A DNA stretch of 37,478 bases from an uncultured Acidimicrobiales bacterium. Its GTDB lineage: Bacteria > Actinomycetota > Acidimicrobiia > Acidimicrobiales > SZUA-35. This document shows, one piece after another, positions 30,614 through 37,478 of this stretch. The translations under genes were made by a program, and so were the position numbers. The notes under the pieces were generated by a model, which was not told where the DNA came from, did not search any database, and saw only the letters and a program-made list of their open reading frames with translations. Numbering within the stretch: the first letter of the stretch is position 1; the number at the start of each line of letters is the position of its first letter. Location of the stretch: NCBI GenBank assembly GCA_937997485.1, contig CALKTH010000109.1, forward strand, positions 1-37,478. The letters are read 5' to 3'.

Positions 30614-31456
30614 ATGCTCTCTTCCACTGACGACGTTGAACTCGCCACATATGACCTCGGTGGTAGCGGGCCGCTGATCATTCTTTGCCATGCCACTGGT
30701 TTTTGTGCAGGCGTCTGGCTCCCCATCGCCGAGCAACTTCGTTCGCAACATCATGTGGTAGCGCTCGACTTTCGGGGCCACGGACAAAGCAGTCCACCCT
30801 CAACCGGGGACTTCCATTGGCGGGGGATGGGTGAAGACCTGCTGACATTCATCGACGTCCTCAACGCCGATCCCGATGTGGACACCACGACCATCCGTGC
30901 CGCTGGCCACTCGATGGGTGGCTGCTCGATCGTCATGGCGGAGCTTCTGCGACCGGGCACGTTCCAGTCGGCGTGGGCTTTCGAGCCGATTCTGTTCGAT
31001 CGACCGGAGGGCTATGACGGCCCTCACGAGTCGCCGTTGGTTGCTGGCGCTCGCCGTCGTCGTCCCGTCTTTGATTCCCGAGATGAGGCGTTCGAGCGCT
31101 ATTCCAGCCGGCCGCCGTTCAGCGAGATCGACGAACGGGCGCTTCGGGCTTACGTCGAGGAAGGCTTCGTCGAGCAGCCTGACGGCACCGTTCGTCTGTG
31201 CTGTGAGCCCGAGCACGAGGCGCTCACGTTCGAGAGTTCATTCCCTGGGGCGGCCGAGCGGGTATCCGAGATTGGCTTCGAATTCCTCATCGCTGCTTCG
31301 GGCGACGGAATGGCGCCGGCCGAGCAGGCCATCAACATCGTGCCCCGTAACGGGTTGTTCGAACTCGCTCACTACGACGATCTCACCCACTTCGGGCCCC
31401 TGGAGCAGCCGGATCGGATCGCTACCGATATTGCTGCCTGGTTCGCCCGCAGCTGA
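30614..31456 (+). CDS. Alpha/beta-fold hydrolase
   Basis: Hydrolase of 280 aa. The oxyanion region is CHATGFCAGVW, followed by VALDFRGHGQSS. The nucleophile Ser is in the elbow AGHSMGGC, the acid is probably Asp in AASGDGM, and the catalytic His is in DDLTHFGPLEQP near the C-terminus. Esterases, lactonases, epoxide hydrolases and haloalkane dehalogenases share this fold; the substrate is unknown. The frame opens at 30563 and a GTG at 30599 is another possible start; the ATG at 30614 is chosen since the fold begins soon after. Convergent with the DUF4032 gene 7 bp downstream. Confidence 0.83.
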   Translation: MLSSTDDVELATYDLGGSGPLIILCHATGFCAGVWLPIAEQLRSQHHVVALDFRGHGQSSPPSTGDFHWRGMGEDLLTFIDVLNADPDVDTTTIRAAGHSMGGCSIVMAELLRPGTFQSAWAFEPILFDRPEGYDGPHESPLVAGARRRRPVFDSRDEAFERYSSRPPFSEIDERALRAYVEEGFVEQPDGTVRLCCEPEHEALTFESSFPGAAERVSEIGFEFLIAASGDGMAPAEQAINIVPRNGLFELAHYDDLTHFGPLEQPDRIATDIAAWFARS

Positions 31457-31463
31457 AGCCAAC

Positions 31464-32705
31464 TCACACTTCGAGCTCGTCGTCGGAATTGAGCACCGCA
31501 CGTTCGTCCGGCAGCTCGGCGAGCACACTGGCGACATAACTCTCGGTTGCTTCCTTGAGTCCCACATCAAGTCCGGCGTCTTCGGACATGAACCAGAGGT
31601 GGTCGAGCACTTGGTGGTAGAGCTCGGGGTCCACGAGTCGGCCCCGCAGCTGCGCCGGGATAGCAGCGATCGTCGGTTCGTAGCGTTCGGTCAGCCAGCG
31701 ATACGCCACCACCGCTTCGGGCATCTCGCGTCCGGCCTCCGCTGCGAGCGAAGCTCCGAAGCTGGCCATCGCCGAAAGGAGCCGGCGAGCCTGATTCTCT
31801 TCCGCCTCGATCCCGGTCTGCGATTGCAACTTCTTTTGGTGGTGACCCTTCTCAACGACTCGCGGCCGAAACGTGATGACCTGGTCGCCGTCCTTCTCGA
31901 TCAGCTCGAGCTCCACGGTGTCGAAGCCGAGGGAGTTCAGGCGCGAGAGGCGATCTCGAACGCGCCACAGTTCGTCTGGACCTAACACCTCAGTGGTGGT
32001 CAACTCGGCCCACAACTCGTCGTAGCGAATGCGAAGAAGCTCGACGACGGCGATGGGATCGACACCAGCACCCAGGCGGCCCAATGCCTCGAGCTCGAAG
32101 AGACCGCCCGCAATGTTGTCGACGGCGATGTCGATGTCGAGCTGACGCTGACCGTCGGTCAACGTCTCGTGCCGTTCACTCGTCTCGGTGTCGACGAGAT
32201 AGGCCACCAGCGCTCCAGCGTCTCGGCGGAACAGAGCGTTGCCGAGTGAACAGTCTCCCCAGAACATGCCGATGAGATGGATCTGAGCCAGAAGAATGGC
32301 GAGCGCATCGATCAGTTGCTCATGGAGACCGTCAGATCCCGGGCCCGCGAACAGGTGCAGGTAGGGAAGCGAGTAGGTGAGGTGGCGGGTGATCAGGATC
32401 GAATCGAGCGGTGTGCCGTCGTCGGCCTCCCGATCGTCGGCGACCCCGACAAGATCGACGACAGGCAGGTCCTCCTCCGCAAGCCACCACAGAAGGTCGT
32501 ACTCACGGTTGGCCAGCTTCGAGGACAGTTCCTTGAGGGCGAAGTAGCGACCCTCGTGTTCGATGAAGCGCACGACGTGCCGATGACGGCCGCGGGGCAA
32601 CCGGACGGCGAGCTCGTCGGGCCACTCCTCGAGGGGCGTCGCCCACGGCAGGTGAAGGAAGTCTGGTTCGGGCTCGCTCGACGTCTTCAGCTTCAGGGCC
32701 ACCAC
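31464..32705 (-). CDS. DUF4032 kinase-like protein
   Basis: Actinobacterial DUF4032 family protein of 413 aa with protein-kinase-like traces. There is a glycine-poor N-lobe with Lys in YFALKEL, a catalytic-loop-like WGDCSLGNALF (Asp and Asn in the HxDxxxxN arrangement without the His), and a metal-site-like YLVDTET. The C-terminal half, after KVVEKGHHQ-like RVVEKGHHQKKL and EENQARRLL, is the DUF4032-specific part. The ORF reaches 32786, but the GTG at 32705 gives the family N-terminus (FLHLPWATPLEEW) and is preceded by TAGCGT at 7 nt. Related to LPS-kinase-like folds; substrate unknown. Divergent from the methyltransferase, with only 34 bp between starts. Confidence 0.85.
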   Translation of the reverse strand: MVALKLKTSSEPEPDFLHLPWATPLEEWPDELAVRLPRGRHRHVVRFIEHEGRYFALKELSSKLANREYDLLWWLAEEDLPVVDLVGVADDREADDGTPLDSILITRHLTYSLPYLHLFAGPGSDGLHEQLIDALAILLAQIHLIGMFWGDCSLGNALFRRDAGALVAYLVDTETSERHETLTDGQRQLDIDIAVDNIAGGLFELEALGRLGAGVDPIAVVELLRIRYDELWAELTTTEVLGPDELWRVRDRLSRLNSLGFDTVELELIEKDGDQVITFRPRVVEKGHHQKKLQSQTGIEAEENQARRLLSAMASFGASLAAEAGREMPEAVVAYRWLTERYEPTIAAIPAQLRGRLVDPELYHQVLDHLWFMSEDAGLDVGLKEATESYVASVLAELPDERAVLNSDDELEV

Positions 32706-32712
32706 GATCGGC

Positions 32713-32732
32713 ACGCTACCGGCCTCTAGTGT
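32713..32732. promoter_or_regulatory. Back-to-back minus-10 boxes for DUF4032 and methyltransferase
   Basis: The minus strand reads TAGCGT at 32713-32718, 7 nt before the DUF4032 GTG. The plus strand reads TAGTGT at 32727-32732, 7 nt before the methyltransferase ATG. Neither gene has a ribosome site, so both appear leaderless. The two promoters must share the same 34-bp gap, and each minus-35 region lies inside the opposite gene. Confidence 0.5.
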
Positions 32733-32739
32733 TCGACCA

Positions 32740-33387
32740 ATGAGCTCATCCTCCGTTCTCTCACTGCCCGCTGCCGAAGGCATCACGGAACCGGAGCCGT
32801 TTGCCGGACCGGATCACCCGATGCGGAAAGTCACTCGTGGCGTGGCGTTCGATGGCGCCTGGGACGCGGAGCGGGCGAGCAAGGTTGCGGCGCTGTTCGA
32901 CTCGATGGCGGCCGACTGGTCTGAGGACCACGTGAATCCGACCAAGGCAGCACCGATCCGAGACGGGCTCGAGCGTGGTGGTGTGCCGCTCGATGGGCGA
33001 TGGCTCGAGCTTGGAAGCGGCACTGGAGCCGGCACGCGGGTGCTGCACGACCGAGTCCGCTCGCTCGTGGCGTTCGATCTGGCCGCAGAGATGTTGGCTC
33101 ATGCTCCGGGTGAGCTCGCCCCGAGGGTCAACGGCGATGCTTCGTGCCTGCCCTTCGGCGACGACAGCTTCGAGGCGATCCTCATGGTCAACATGCTGCT
33201 GTTCCCGTCCGAAGTGGATCGAGTGTTGGCCCCGGGCGGCACGGTGCTCTGGGTCAACACCCTCGGAGATCAAACGCCCATTCACCTTCCGGCGGAAGAC
33301 GTTGCCGAAGCTCTTCCCGGGAGCTGGGAGGGCACGACGGCTCGGGCGGGTTCCGGCTTCTGGGCCTCGCTCCGTCGAACCGACTGA
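32740..33387 (+). CDS. SAM-dependent methyltransferase
   Basis: Class I methyltransferase of 215 aa. The SAM-binding glycine loop is WLELGSGTGAGTR (about 87-99), the acidic motif II region is VAFDLAAEML, and motif IV-like sequence is LPFGDDSFEAILMVNMLLFP. UbiE/Methyltransf_11-type fold, probably acting on a small molecule; acceptor unknown. The N-terminus (about 1-35) is a short extension before a conserved-looking RGVAFDGAWDAERASKVAALFDSMA-type segment. Convergent with the HAD phosphatase, 37 bp apart. Confidence 0.85.
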   Translation: MSSSSVLSLPAAEGITEPEPFAGPDHPMRKVTRGVAFDGAWDAERASKVAALFDSMAADWSEDHVNPTKAAPIRDGLERGGVPLDGRWLELGSGTGAGTRVLHDRVRSLVAFDLAAEMLAHAPGELAPRVNGDASCLPFGDDSFEAILMVNMLLFPSEVDRVLAPGGTVLWVNTLGDQTPIHLPAEDVAEALPGSWEGTTARAGSGFWASLRRTD

Positions 33388-33424
33388 TCGCTGACCCCGA
33401 ATCCAGCCGCCGTGTCTCTGCGTA

Positions 33425-34141
33425 TCAGGCGCCGAGTACGACGGCGGCAACCTCGGGAAGCGTGTGCACCATGTGATCGATTCCCTCGGGCTGGGGCGCT
33501 TGCTGAGGATTGAACCAGCACGTGGTGATGCCGTAGCCCCGGCCACCAGCCATGTCCGACGTGAGGCTGTCGCCAACGATGATGGTGCGTGAGCGGTCCG
33601 GTTGATCGAGCCCCTCGAAGGCAGCGTCAAAGAAGGCGGCGCTGGGTTTGGCGACACCGAGTTCGCTCGACACGACCACCGTCTCGAAGTACTGCGCCCA
33701 CTCGAAGTGATCGAGGCGTGTGTGCATGACGCGAGAGATGCCGTTGGTGACGAGGGCGAGCCGGACCTTTCCATGAAGTGCGTCGAGGAGCGGTCGAGCA
33801 TCGGGAAACAGGCCACCGGTGCGGCCGAGCGAATCGAGATAGGAGTCGGCACACGCAGCCGGATCGGCGTCAAGACCAGCGGCGTCGAGGAGGCCGGCCC
33901 AACGGGCGTAGTTGAGTTCGAGGTGATTGAGTTCGCCTCGCTCCAGCGCGGCCCACAGCGGACGTTCCACATCGGAGAAGACCGGCAAGAGCGCAGCCGG
34001 ATCTGTGCCCCCGGCTGATTCGACGACCCGGGCGAAGCTGATCGCCTTGCTCCCATCGAAGTCAAAGAGTGTGTGGTCGGAATCGAACAGAACGACATCG
34101 AAGGGACCATTGGCACTCGTGGTTGTTGCTGTCGTTGTCAT
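33425..34141 (-). CDS. HAD-family phosphatase, YjjG-type nucleotidase
   Basis: Haloacid dehalogenase-superfamily enzyme of 238 aa. Motif I is DSDHT in VLFDSDHTLFDFDG, motif II is LVTNG, motif III Lys is in LGVAKPS, and motif IV is VGDSLTSDM. GYGITTCWFNP, PEGIDH and the cap region PLWAALERGELNHLEL match the YjjG subfamily, pyrimidine 5'-nucleotidases that clear non-canonical nucleotides. The frame is open to 34330, but the ATG at 34141 has GGAG upstream and overlaps the preceding gene's stop as ATGA. Last gene of a three-gene operon. Confidence 0.87.
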   Translation of the reverse strand: MTTTATTTSANGPFDVVLFDSDHTLFDFDGSKAISFARVVESAGGTDPAALLPVFSDVERPLWAALERGELNHLELNYARWAGLLDAAGLDADPAACADSYLDSLGRTGGLFPDARPLLDALHGKVRLALVTNGISRVMHTRLDHFEWAQYFETVVVSSELGVAKPSAAFFDAAFEGLDQPDRSRTIIVGDSLTSDMAGGRGYGITTCWFNPQQAPQPEGIDHMVHTLPEVAAVVLGA

Positions 34142-34752
34142 CGTCCGCTCCGTTGCAGCATCGTGGGCCATGGCTTCATACGAGCTCCCAACGGTGTCAT
34201 CAACCTGATCATTCGAGACGCACCGGGACCCTCGAGCGCCGCGAAGCCGTAGGCCGTCACCGTGAACAGCCGCGCGGGATCCGCGGGTACATGCTGGCCC
34301 TTGGAGAGATCCCAGGCGTGAAGGTGCCACTCGGCGGCGGCGAGGCCAGCGTGCTCGCCGGTCGTGGAACGCCCCACAGCGCTGTTGTAGGGAAGCTCCC
34401 AGATTGCAGGGTCCCCTTCGAGCCGGTCGGCGTAGGCATGCGCCGACTCTGCGAAGGCGTCGATGGCGTCCTCACCAGACATGGCTCGAAGCTCGTGGAT
34501 CATGAGTTCGTTTCGATCGTCCAACTCATCGGCCGGGAACGGAGCCGCTGCGGACCCGGCAACGGCGGCATCGAGCCACGAGTGATACCAGCGGGATACG
34601 GCGAGCACATGCCGGGCAAGCTCGACCGCAGACCAGTCGGTCGCCACCGTTCGGTGCCATCCAGAACCGTCAATCGAGTGACCAATCGCCACGAGCGCAT
34701 CGATGCCCTCTCGGAGAACGCCAAGAGTGAGCGCCGGCGTCGGCGCCTTCAC
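34138..34752 (-). CDS. Mycothiol-dependent maleylpyruvate isomerase/DinB-fold protein
   Basis: DinB-like four-helix protein of 204 aa. The N-terminal region resembles the MDMPI_N domain: DWSAVELARHVLAVSRWYHSW in the first 70 residues with candidate metal-binding His residues, and the later EWHLHAWDL motif provides the remaining His pair. Family members use mycothiol and a divalent metal in actinobacteria, but most have no known substrate. The GTG at 34752 begins one base after the stop of the FAD-protein gene; its own stop overlaps the HAD start. The upstream open frame to 34860 is antisense-like and rejected. Confidence 0.8.
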   Translation of the reverse strand: MKAPTPALTLGVLREGIDALVAIGHSIDGSGWHRTVATDWSAVELARHVLAVSRWYHSWLDAAVAGSAAAPFPADELDDRNELMIHELRAMSGEDAIDAFAESAHAYADRLEGDPAIWELPYNSAVGRSTTGEHAGLAAAEWHLHAWDLSKGQHVPADPARLFTVTAYGFAALEGPGASRMIRLMTPLGARMKPWPTMLQRSGR

Positions 34753-34753
34753 G

Positions 34754-35776
34754 TCAGCGGAGCCGTTCGAGGATCGTGTCGGCTGCGGCCAGACCGGAGA
34801 GGAAGGCGCCCTCCACCTTCGGTCCGCCGAATGCATCGCCGCAGAGCACGACGGGAGCACCGCTGGTCGTGGCTTCCAGGCATCGCTCGGGCCAGGGCTC
34901 GACCGGGCCGGCGTAGCGCCAACGCTTCACCTGGATCTCTACGATCTGGGCGTCGCCCAGTCGAGCCGCCGCTTCCGGCTGGAGCCGCTTCAGCACCTCG
35001 GCATCTGTCGCCTCGTAAAGCTCCTCGGAGACGGCGTGACTCGCATGGAAGGTGACCGATGGGCTCGGACTGATTCCCTTGACCTGGTTGTCGGCGGCGA
35101 AGGTGAAGATCGGATCGTCGGGCCGCTGCTGGGCCCCCGTCTCACCGAATGGGGCGTTGCTCGAGAGCGTTGCGAGGAGCCCGATCACCTTGTGATAGCG
35201 GAGCGCACGCACGCCGTCGTAGATGTCTTGCGGCATGCGAATGCCGCCGGAGTCCAACAGCTCCAGCGTCTGAGGGACCGGGGCGCTCGTGATCACGGCG
35301 AGGGCTTCGTCGGGAGGGCGAGTCGCACTGTCGTCGTAGCTCACGGCTACTTCGGGGCCCAGCGGGATGATGGACGCCGCCCGGGCTCCCGTGACAATGT
35401 CGACCGAGCCGCGCGTTGCCTCAGCGCCTTCAACAGATGGCGCCTCGAGGCCGTTCTTCAGGTGCTTGGCCAGCTGATTCATGCCGTCAGCGGTGCGATA
35501 CCGCGGGTACCCGTCGTGCTGATCGAATCCTCGGCACCACTCTTCGACGACGCCGGCTTCCATCCAGTCATCGACGGCCGCCTGGAAGAGCTCCGAACGG
35601 GCGGTGAAAAACTGGGCACCGTGGTCGAGCACGGCCGATCCGATGCGCCGCGTGGCAAGGCGTCCGCCGACACTCCGCCCTTTGTCGACCACGAGCACGG
35701 ATCGCCCGTTTGCGGCAAGGCGTTCGGCGGCAGTGAGACCGGACAGACCGGCTCCAATGATGATGACGTCGGGCAC
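34754..35776 (-). CDS. FAD-dependent amine oxidase-like (renalase-type) oxidoreductase
   Basis: Flavoprotein of 340 aa. The N-terminal dinucleotide fold IIGAGLSGLTAAERL and the following VVDKGRSVGGRLATRR and LDHGAQFFTAR segments mark the renalase/amine-oxidase-like group. The C-terminal FAD-contact motif is VVLCGDAFGGPKVEGAFLSGLAAAD. Bacterial renalases oxidise dihydronicotinamide isomers; other members have unknown substrates. The GTG start has TACCCT (35785-35790) 8 nt upstream and no ribosome site. Heads a three-gene operon with the DinB and HAD genes and is divergent from serA. Confidence 0.87.
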   Translation of the reverse strand: MPDVIIIGAGLSGLTAAERLAANGRSVLVVDKGRSVGGRLATRRIGSAVLDHGAQFFTARSELFQAAVDDWMEAGVVEEWCRGFDQHDGYPRYRTADGMNQLAKHLKNGLEAPSVEGAEATRGSVDIVTGARAASIIPLGPEVAVSYDDSATRPPDEALAVITSAPVPQTLELLDSGGIRMPQDIYDGVRALRYHKVIGLLATLSSNAPFGETGAQQRPDDPIFTFAADNQVKGISPSPSVTFHASHAVSEELYEATDAEVLKRLQPEAAARLGDAQIVEIQVKRWRYAGPVEPWPERCLEATTSGAPVVLCGDAFGGPKVEGAFLSGLAAADTILERLR

Positions 35777-35784
35777 GACGACAC

Positions 35785-35790
35785 AGGGTA
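35785..35790 (-). promoter_or_regulatory. Minus-10-like box for the FAD oxidoreductase operon
   Basis: On the minus strand this reads TACCCT, a TANNNT match 8 nt before the GTG at 35776. It lies in the 108-bp gap shared with the divergent serA gene. No clear minus-35 box. Confidence 0.35.
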
Positions 35791-35884
35791 GACGCCCAGC
35801 GGGGGAGTGTTCTGCAACGAAAAGTGAGGCGAACGACCGTCATTCTCCGTTGGTGTCCGGCCGAGCATCGGGAATCCTTACCGG

Positions 35885-37453
35885 ATGAGTCGTATTTTGG
35901 TGAGCGAGGAAATTTCCGAGGTCGGACTGGACAAGCTCCGGGCCGCCGGGCACGACGTCGACGTGCAGCTCGGCCTCTCCCCAGAGGAGCTGGCGGCCAC
36001 GATCCCTGGTGCCCACGGCTTGATCATTCGATCAGCCACGACCGTGACCGAAGAGCTGCTCGCGGCAGCCACGGATCTTCTGGTGGTCGGTCGCGCCGGT
36101 GTCGGTCTGGACAACGTGGCCGTCGAAGCCGCGACCAAGAGCGGCGTCATGGTCGTGAACGCGCCGCAGTCGAACATCATTTCGACCGCCGAGCAGACAA
36201 TGACGCTCATCCTGGCGCAGGCTCGTAACACGGCGCAGGCGGATGCGGCGCTGAAGGCTGGTCGGTGGGAACGGTCGAAGTGGACCGGCACCGAGCTTTA
36301 CGGCAAGACGCTGGGCATCGTTGGTCTGGGGCGCGTCGGTGCGCTGGTTGCCGCACGAGCGGCAGCGTTCGGCATGAATCTCGTCGGTCATGACCCCTTT
36401 GTGAGCGAAGAGCGTGCACGCCAAATGAACGTGGAGCTCCTCAGCCTCGACGAGCTCGCCGCGCGCTCCGACGTGGTCACACTTCATGTGATCAAGACGC
36501 CGGAGACCATCGGCATGATCAACGCCGACTTCTTCGCCGCGGCCAAGCCCGGCATCCGAATCGTCAACGTCGCGCGAGGGGGCGTGATTGATGAGGCAGC
36601 ACTGCACGACGCGCTCGAAAGCGGACAGTGCGGTGGTGCAGGCATCGATGTGTTCGCCTCGGAACCGGTGACCGAGTCTCCACTGTTCGGTCACCCCAAC
36701 GTTGTCGTCACTCCGCACCTCGGTGCGTCGACCCACGAGGCGCAGGAGAAGGCAGGCGTCACCATCGCCGAGCAGGTCTCGCTTGCACTCGCCGGAGACT
36801 TCGTGCCGTTCGCGGTCAACATCGATGCCGCCGAGGTTGCGGAGACAATGCGGCCTTACCTGCCGCTGGCCGAGAAGTTGGGGGCGATCTTCGCTTCGAT
36901 GACGGGCGAGCTTCCTGAGTCTGTCGAGGTCGTGTTCGAGGGAGAGATCGGCGGCTTCGACAACCGGCTTGCCACGCTCGCCGCGGCCAAGGGAATGCTC
37001 TCGGTTGCTTCCGATGAGCCCGTCTCGTTCGTGAATGCGTTGACGTTGGCCAAAGAGCAGGGCCTCGAGATACGGGCCGAGGCGACGCCGAGTCCCAAGG
37101 ACTATGTGAACCGGCTCGCCATTCGGGGCGGCGGACGGCGAGTGGCGGCCACGCTCATGGGTCTACGAAACGAAGCTCGCATCGTTCGATTCGATGACCA
37201 TCACGTCGACATCCCTCCGAGCGACAACATGGTCATCGTTCGCAACGATGACCGGCCCGGCATGATCGGCCTCGTCGGATCGGTGCTCGGCAACGCCGCG
37301 ATCAACGTGGACGACATGGCCGTCGGCCGTGATGCCGACGGGGACTCTGCCCTGATGGTCATTGCCACGCGGCAGACCGTGCCCGACGCTGTGGTCACCG
37401 CACTTGCCGCCACCGACGGAATCCTGTCTGTCGACCGCATCGCGATTACCTGA
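35885..37453 (+). CDS. serA: D-3-phosphoglycerate dehydrogenase (SerA)
   Basis: Long-form (type I) SerA of 522 aa, catalysing the first step of serine synthesis with NAD. Domains are a substrate domain (1-97), a Rossmann domain with GIVGLGRVG (about 144-152), the intervening regulatory ASB domain (about 315-445) and a C-terminal ACT domain (about 447-522, starting NMVIVRNDDRPGMIGLVG) for serine feedback. Catalytic residues are Arg in NVARGGVIDE, Glu in FASEPV and His in VTPHLGAST. Mycobacterial SerA has the same layout. No ribosome site; AATCCT lies 6 nt before the ATG. Its partner serC is also in the window. Confidence 0.96.
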   Translation: MSRILVSEEISEVGLDKLRAAGHDVDVQLGLSPEELAATIPGAHGLIIRSATTVTEELLAAATDLLVVGRAGVGLDNVAVEAATKSGVMVVNAPQSNIISTAEQTMTLILAQARNTAQADAALKAGRWERSKWTGTELYGKTLGIVGLGRVGALVAARAAAFGMNLVGHDPFVSEERARQMNVELLSLDELAARSDVVTLHVIKTPETIGMINADFFAAAKPGIRIVNVARGGVIDEAALHDALESGQCGGAGIDVFASEPVTESPLFGHPNVVVTPHLGASTHEAQEKAGVTIAEQVSLALAGDFVPFAVNIDAAEVAETMRPYLPLAEKLGAIFASMTGELPESVEVVFEGEIGGFDNRLATLAAAKGMLSVASDEPVSFVNALTLAKEQGLEIRAEATPSPKDYVNRLAIRGGGRRVAATLMGLRNEARIVRFDDHHVDIPPSDNMVIVRNDDRPGMIGLVGSVLGNAAINVDDMAVGRDADGDSALMVIATRQTVPDAVVTALAATDGILSVDRIAIT

Positions 37454-37478
37454 CCCGAACCAAAACGGGTTCCCCGCC

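Noticed and set aside
29574..30677. Long plus-strand frame opposite the acidic IniB-like gene
   Set aside because: Its translation is dominated by Arg and Pro, the expected complement of an Ala/Ser/Asp-rich gene. The minus-strand gene has a promoter box and sits in normal spacing. Expression data would settle it.
33425..34141. HAD phosphatase near serA as a phosphoserine phosphatase (SerB)
   Set aside because: Cap and motif sequences match the YjjG nucleotidase group, and it belongs to a different operon.
37454..37478. Possible terminator after serA
   Set aside because: GAACC and GGTTC could pair, but the stem is short and the window ends before any T-run can be judged.
1..37478. Search by eye for tRNA, rRNA, CRISPR, insertion sequences and prophage genes
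   Set aside because: No transposase, integrase, repeat-spacer array or recognisable structural RNA was found; small RNAs cannot be excluded by eye.

Overview
This is a GC-rich window with bacterial gene spacing and actinobacterial features. These include a mycobacterial-type SerC, a long three-domain SerA, a mycothiol-type DinB protein, a DUF4032 kinase-like protein and IniA/IniC-type dynamins. Several genes also have a TANNNT box 6-8 nt before the start codon and no ribosome binding site, which suggests leaderless transcripts. The best guess is a member of the Acidimicrobiia (Ilumatobacter-like), inferred from gene content only. No rRNA, tRNA, CRISPR array, transposase or phage gene was seen. 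Gene packing is tight, and no gene-free stretch exceeds 300 bases.

Region 1 (1-16.3 kb) looks like an accessory island for aromatic or arylacetonitrile catabolism. On the minus strand gabD, hpaH and hpaE, with divergent hpaG and hpaR, form the lower homoprotocatechuate (3,4-dihydroxyphenylacetate) meta-cleavage pathway. It ends with a dehydrogenase able to take the succinate semialdehyde product. A minus-strand operon follows: nitrilase, a branched-chain-type ABC importer (binding protein, LivH, a fused LivM-LivG, LivF), a flavin/PLP-oxidase-fold protein and an AraC-family regulator. Divergent from the nitrilase are an IclR regulator, a cytochrome P450 and a two-gene LigAB-type extradiol dioxygenase that could supply ring cleavage, since no classical hpaD is present. 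The HpaI aldolase, HpaBC hydroxylase and P450 redox partners are not in the window.

Region 2 (16.3-22.4 kb) is largely housekeeping: an isopenicillin-N-synthase-like 2-oxoglutarate/Fe(II) oxygenase, msrB, serC (convergent with msrB across a nested palindrome), an AspC-type aminotransferase and an S9 peptidase.

Region 3 (22.4-30.5 kb) is the most distinctive. A large P-loop/LuxR regulator overlaps an IniA-like dynamin GTPase, which overlaps an IniC-like dynamin GTPase. A group II PLP decarboxylase follows. After it, on the opposite strand, comes a lysine- and cysteine-free acidic Ala/Ser/Asp-rich protein that may be an IniB analogue. This resembles the mycobacterial IniR/iniBAC cell-envelope stress module in a different arrangement.

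Region 4 (30.5-37.5 kb) holds an alpha/beta hydrolase, a DUF4032 kinase-like protein, a methyltransferase, a three-gene operon (FAD amine-oxidase-like protein, mycothiol-type DinB protein, YjjG-type HAD phosphatase) and serA. DUF4032 and the methyltransferase start back-to-back with only 34 bp between their start codons.
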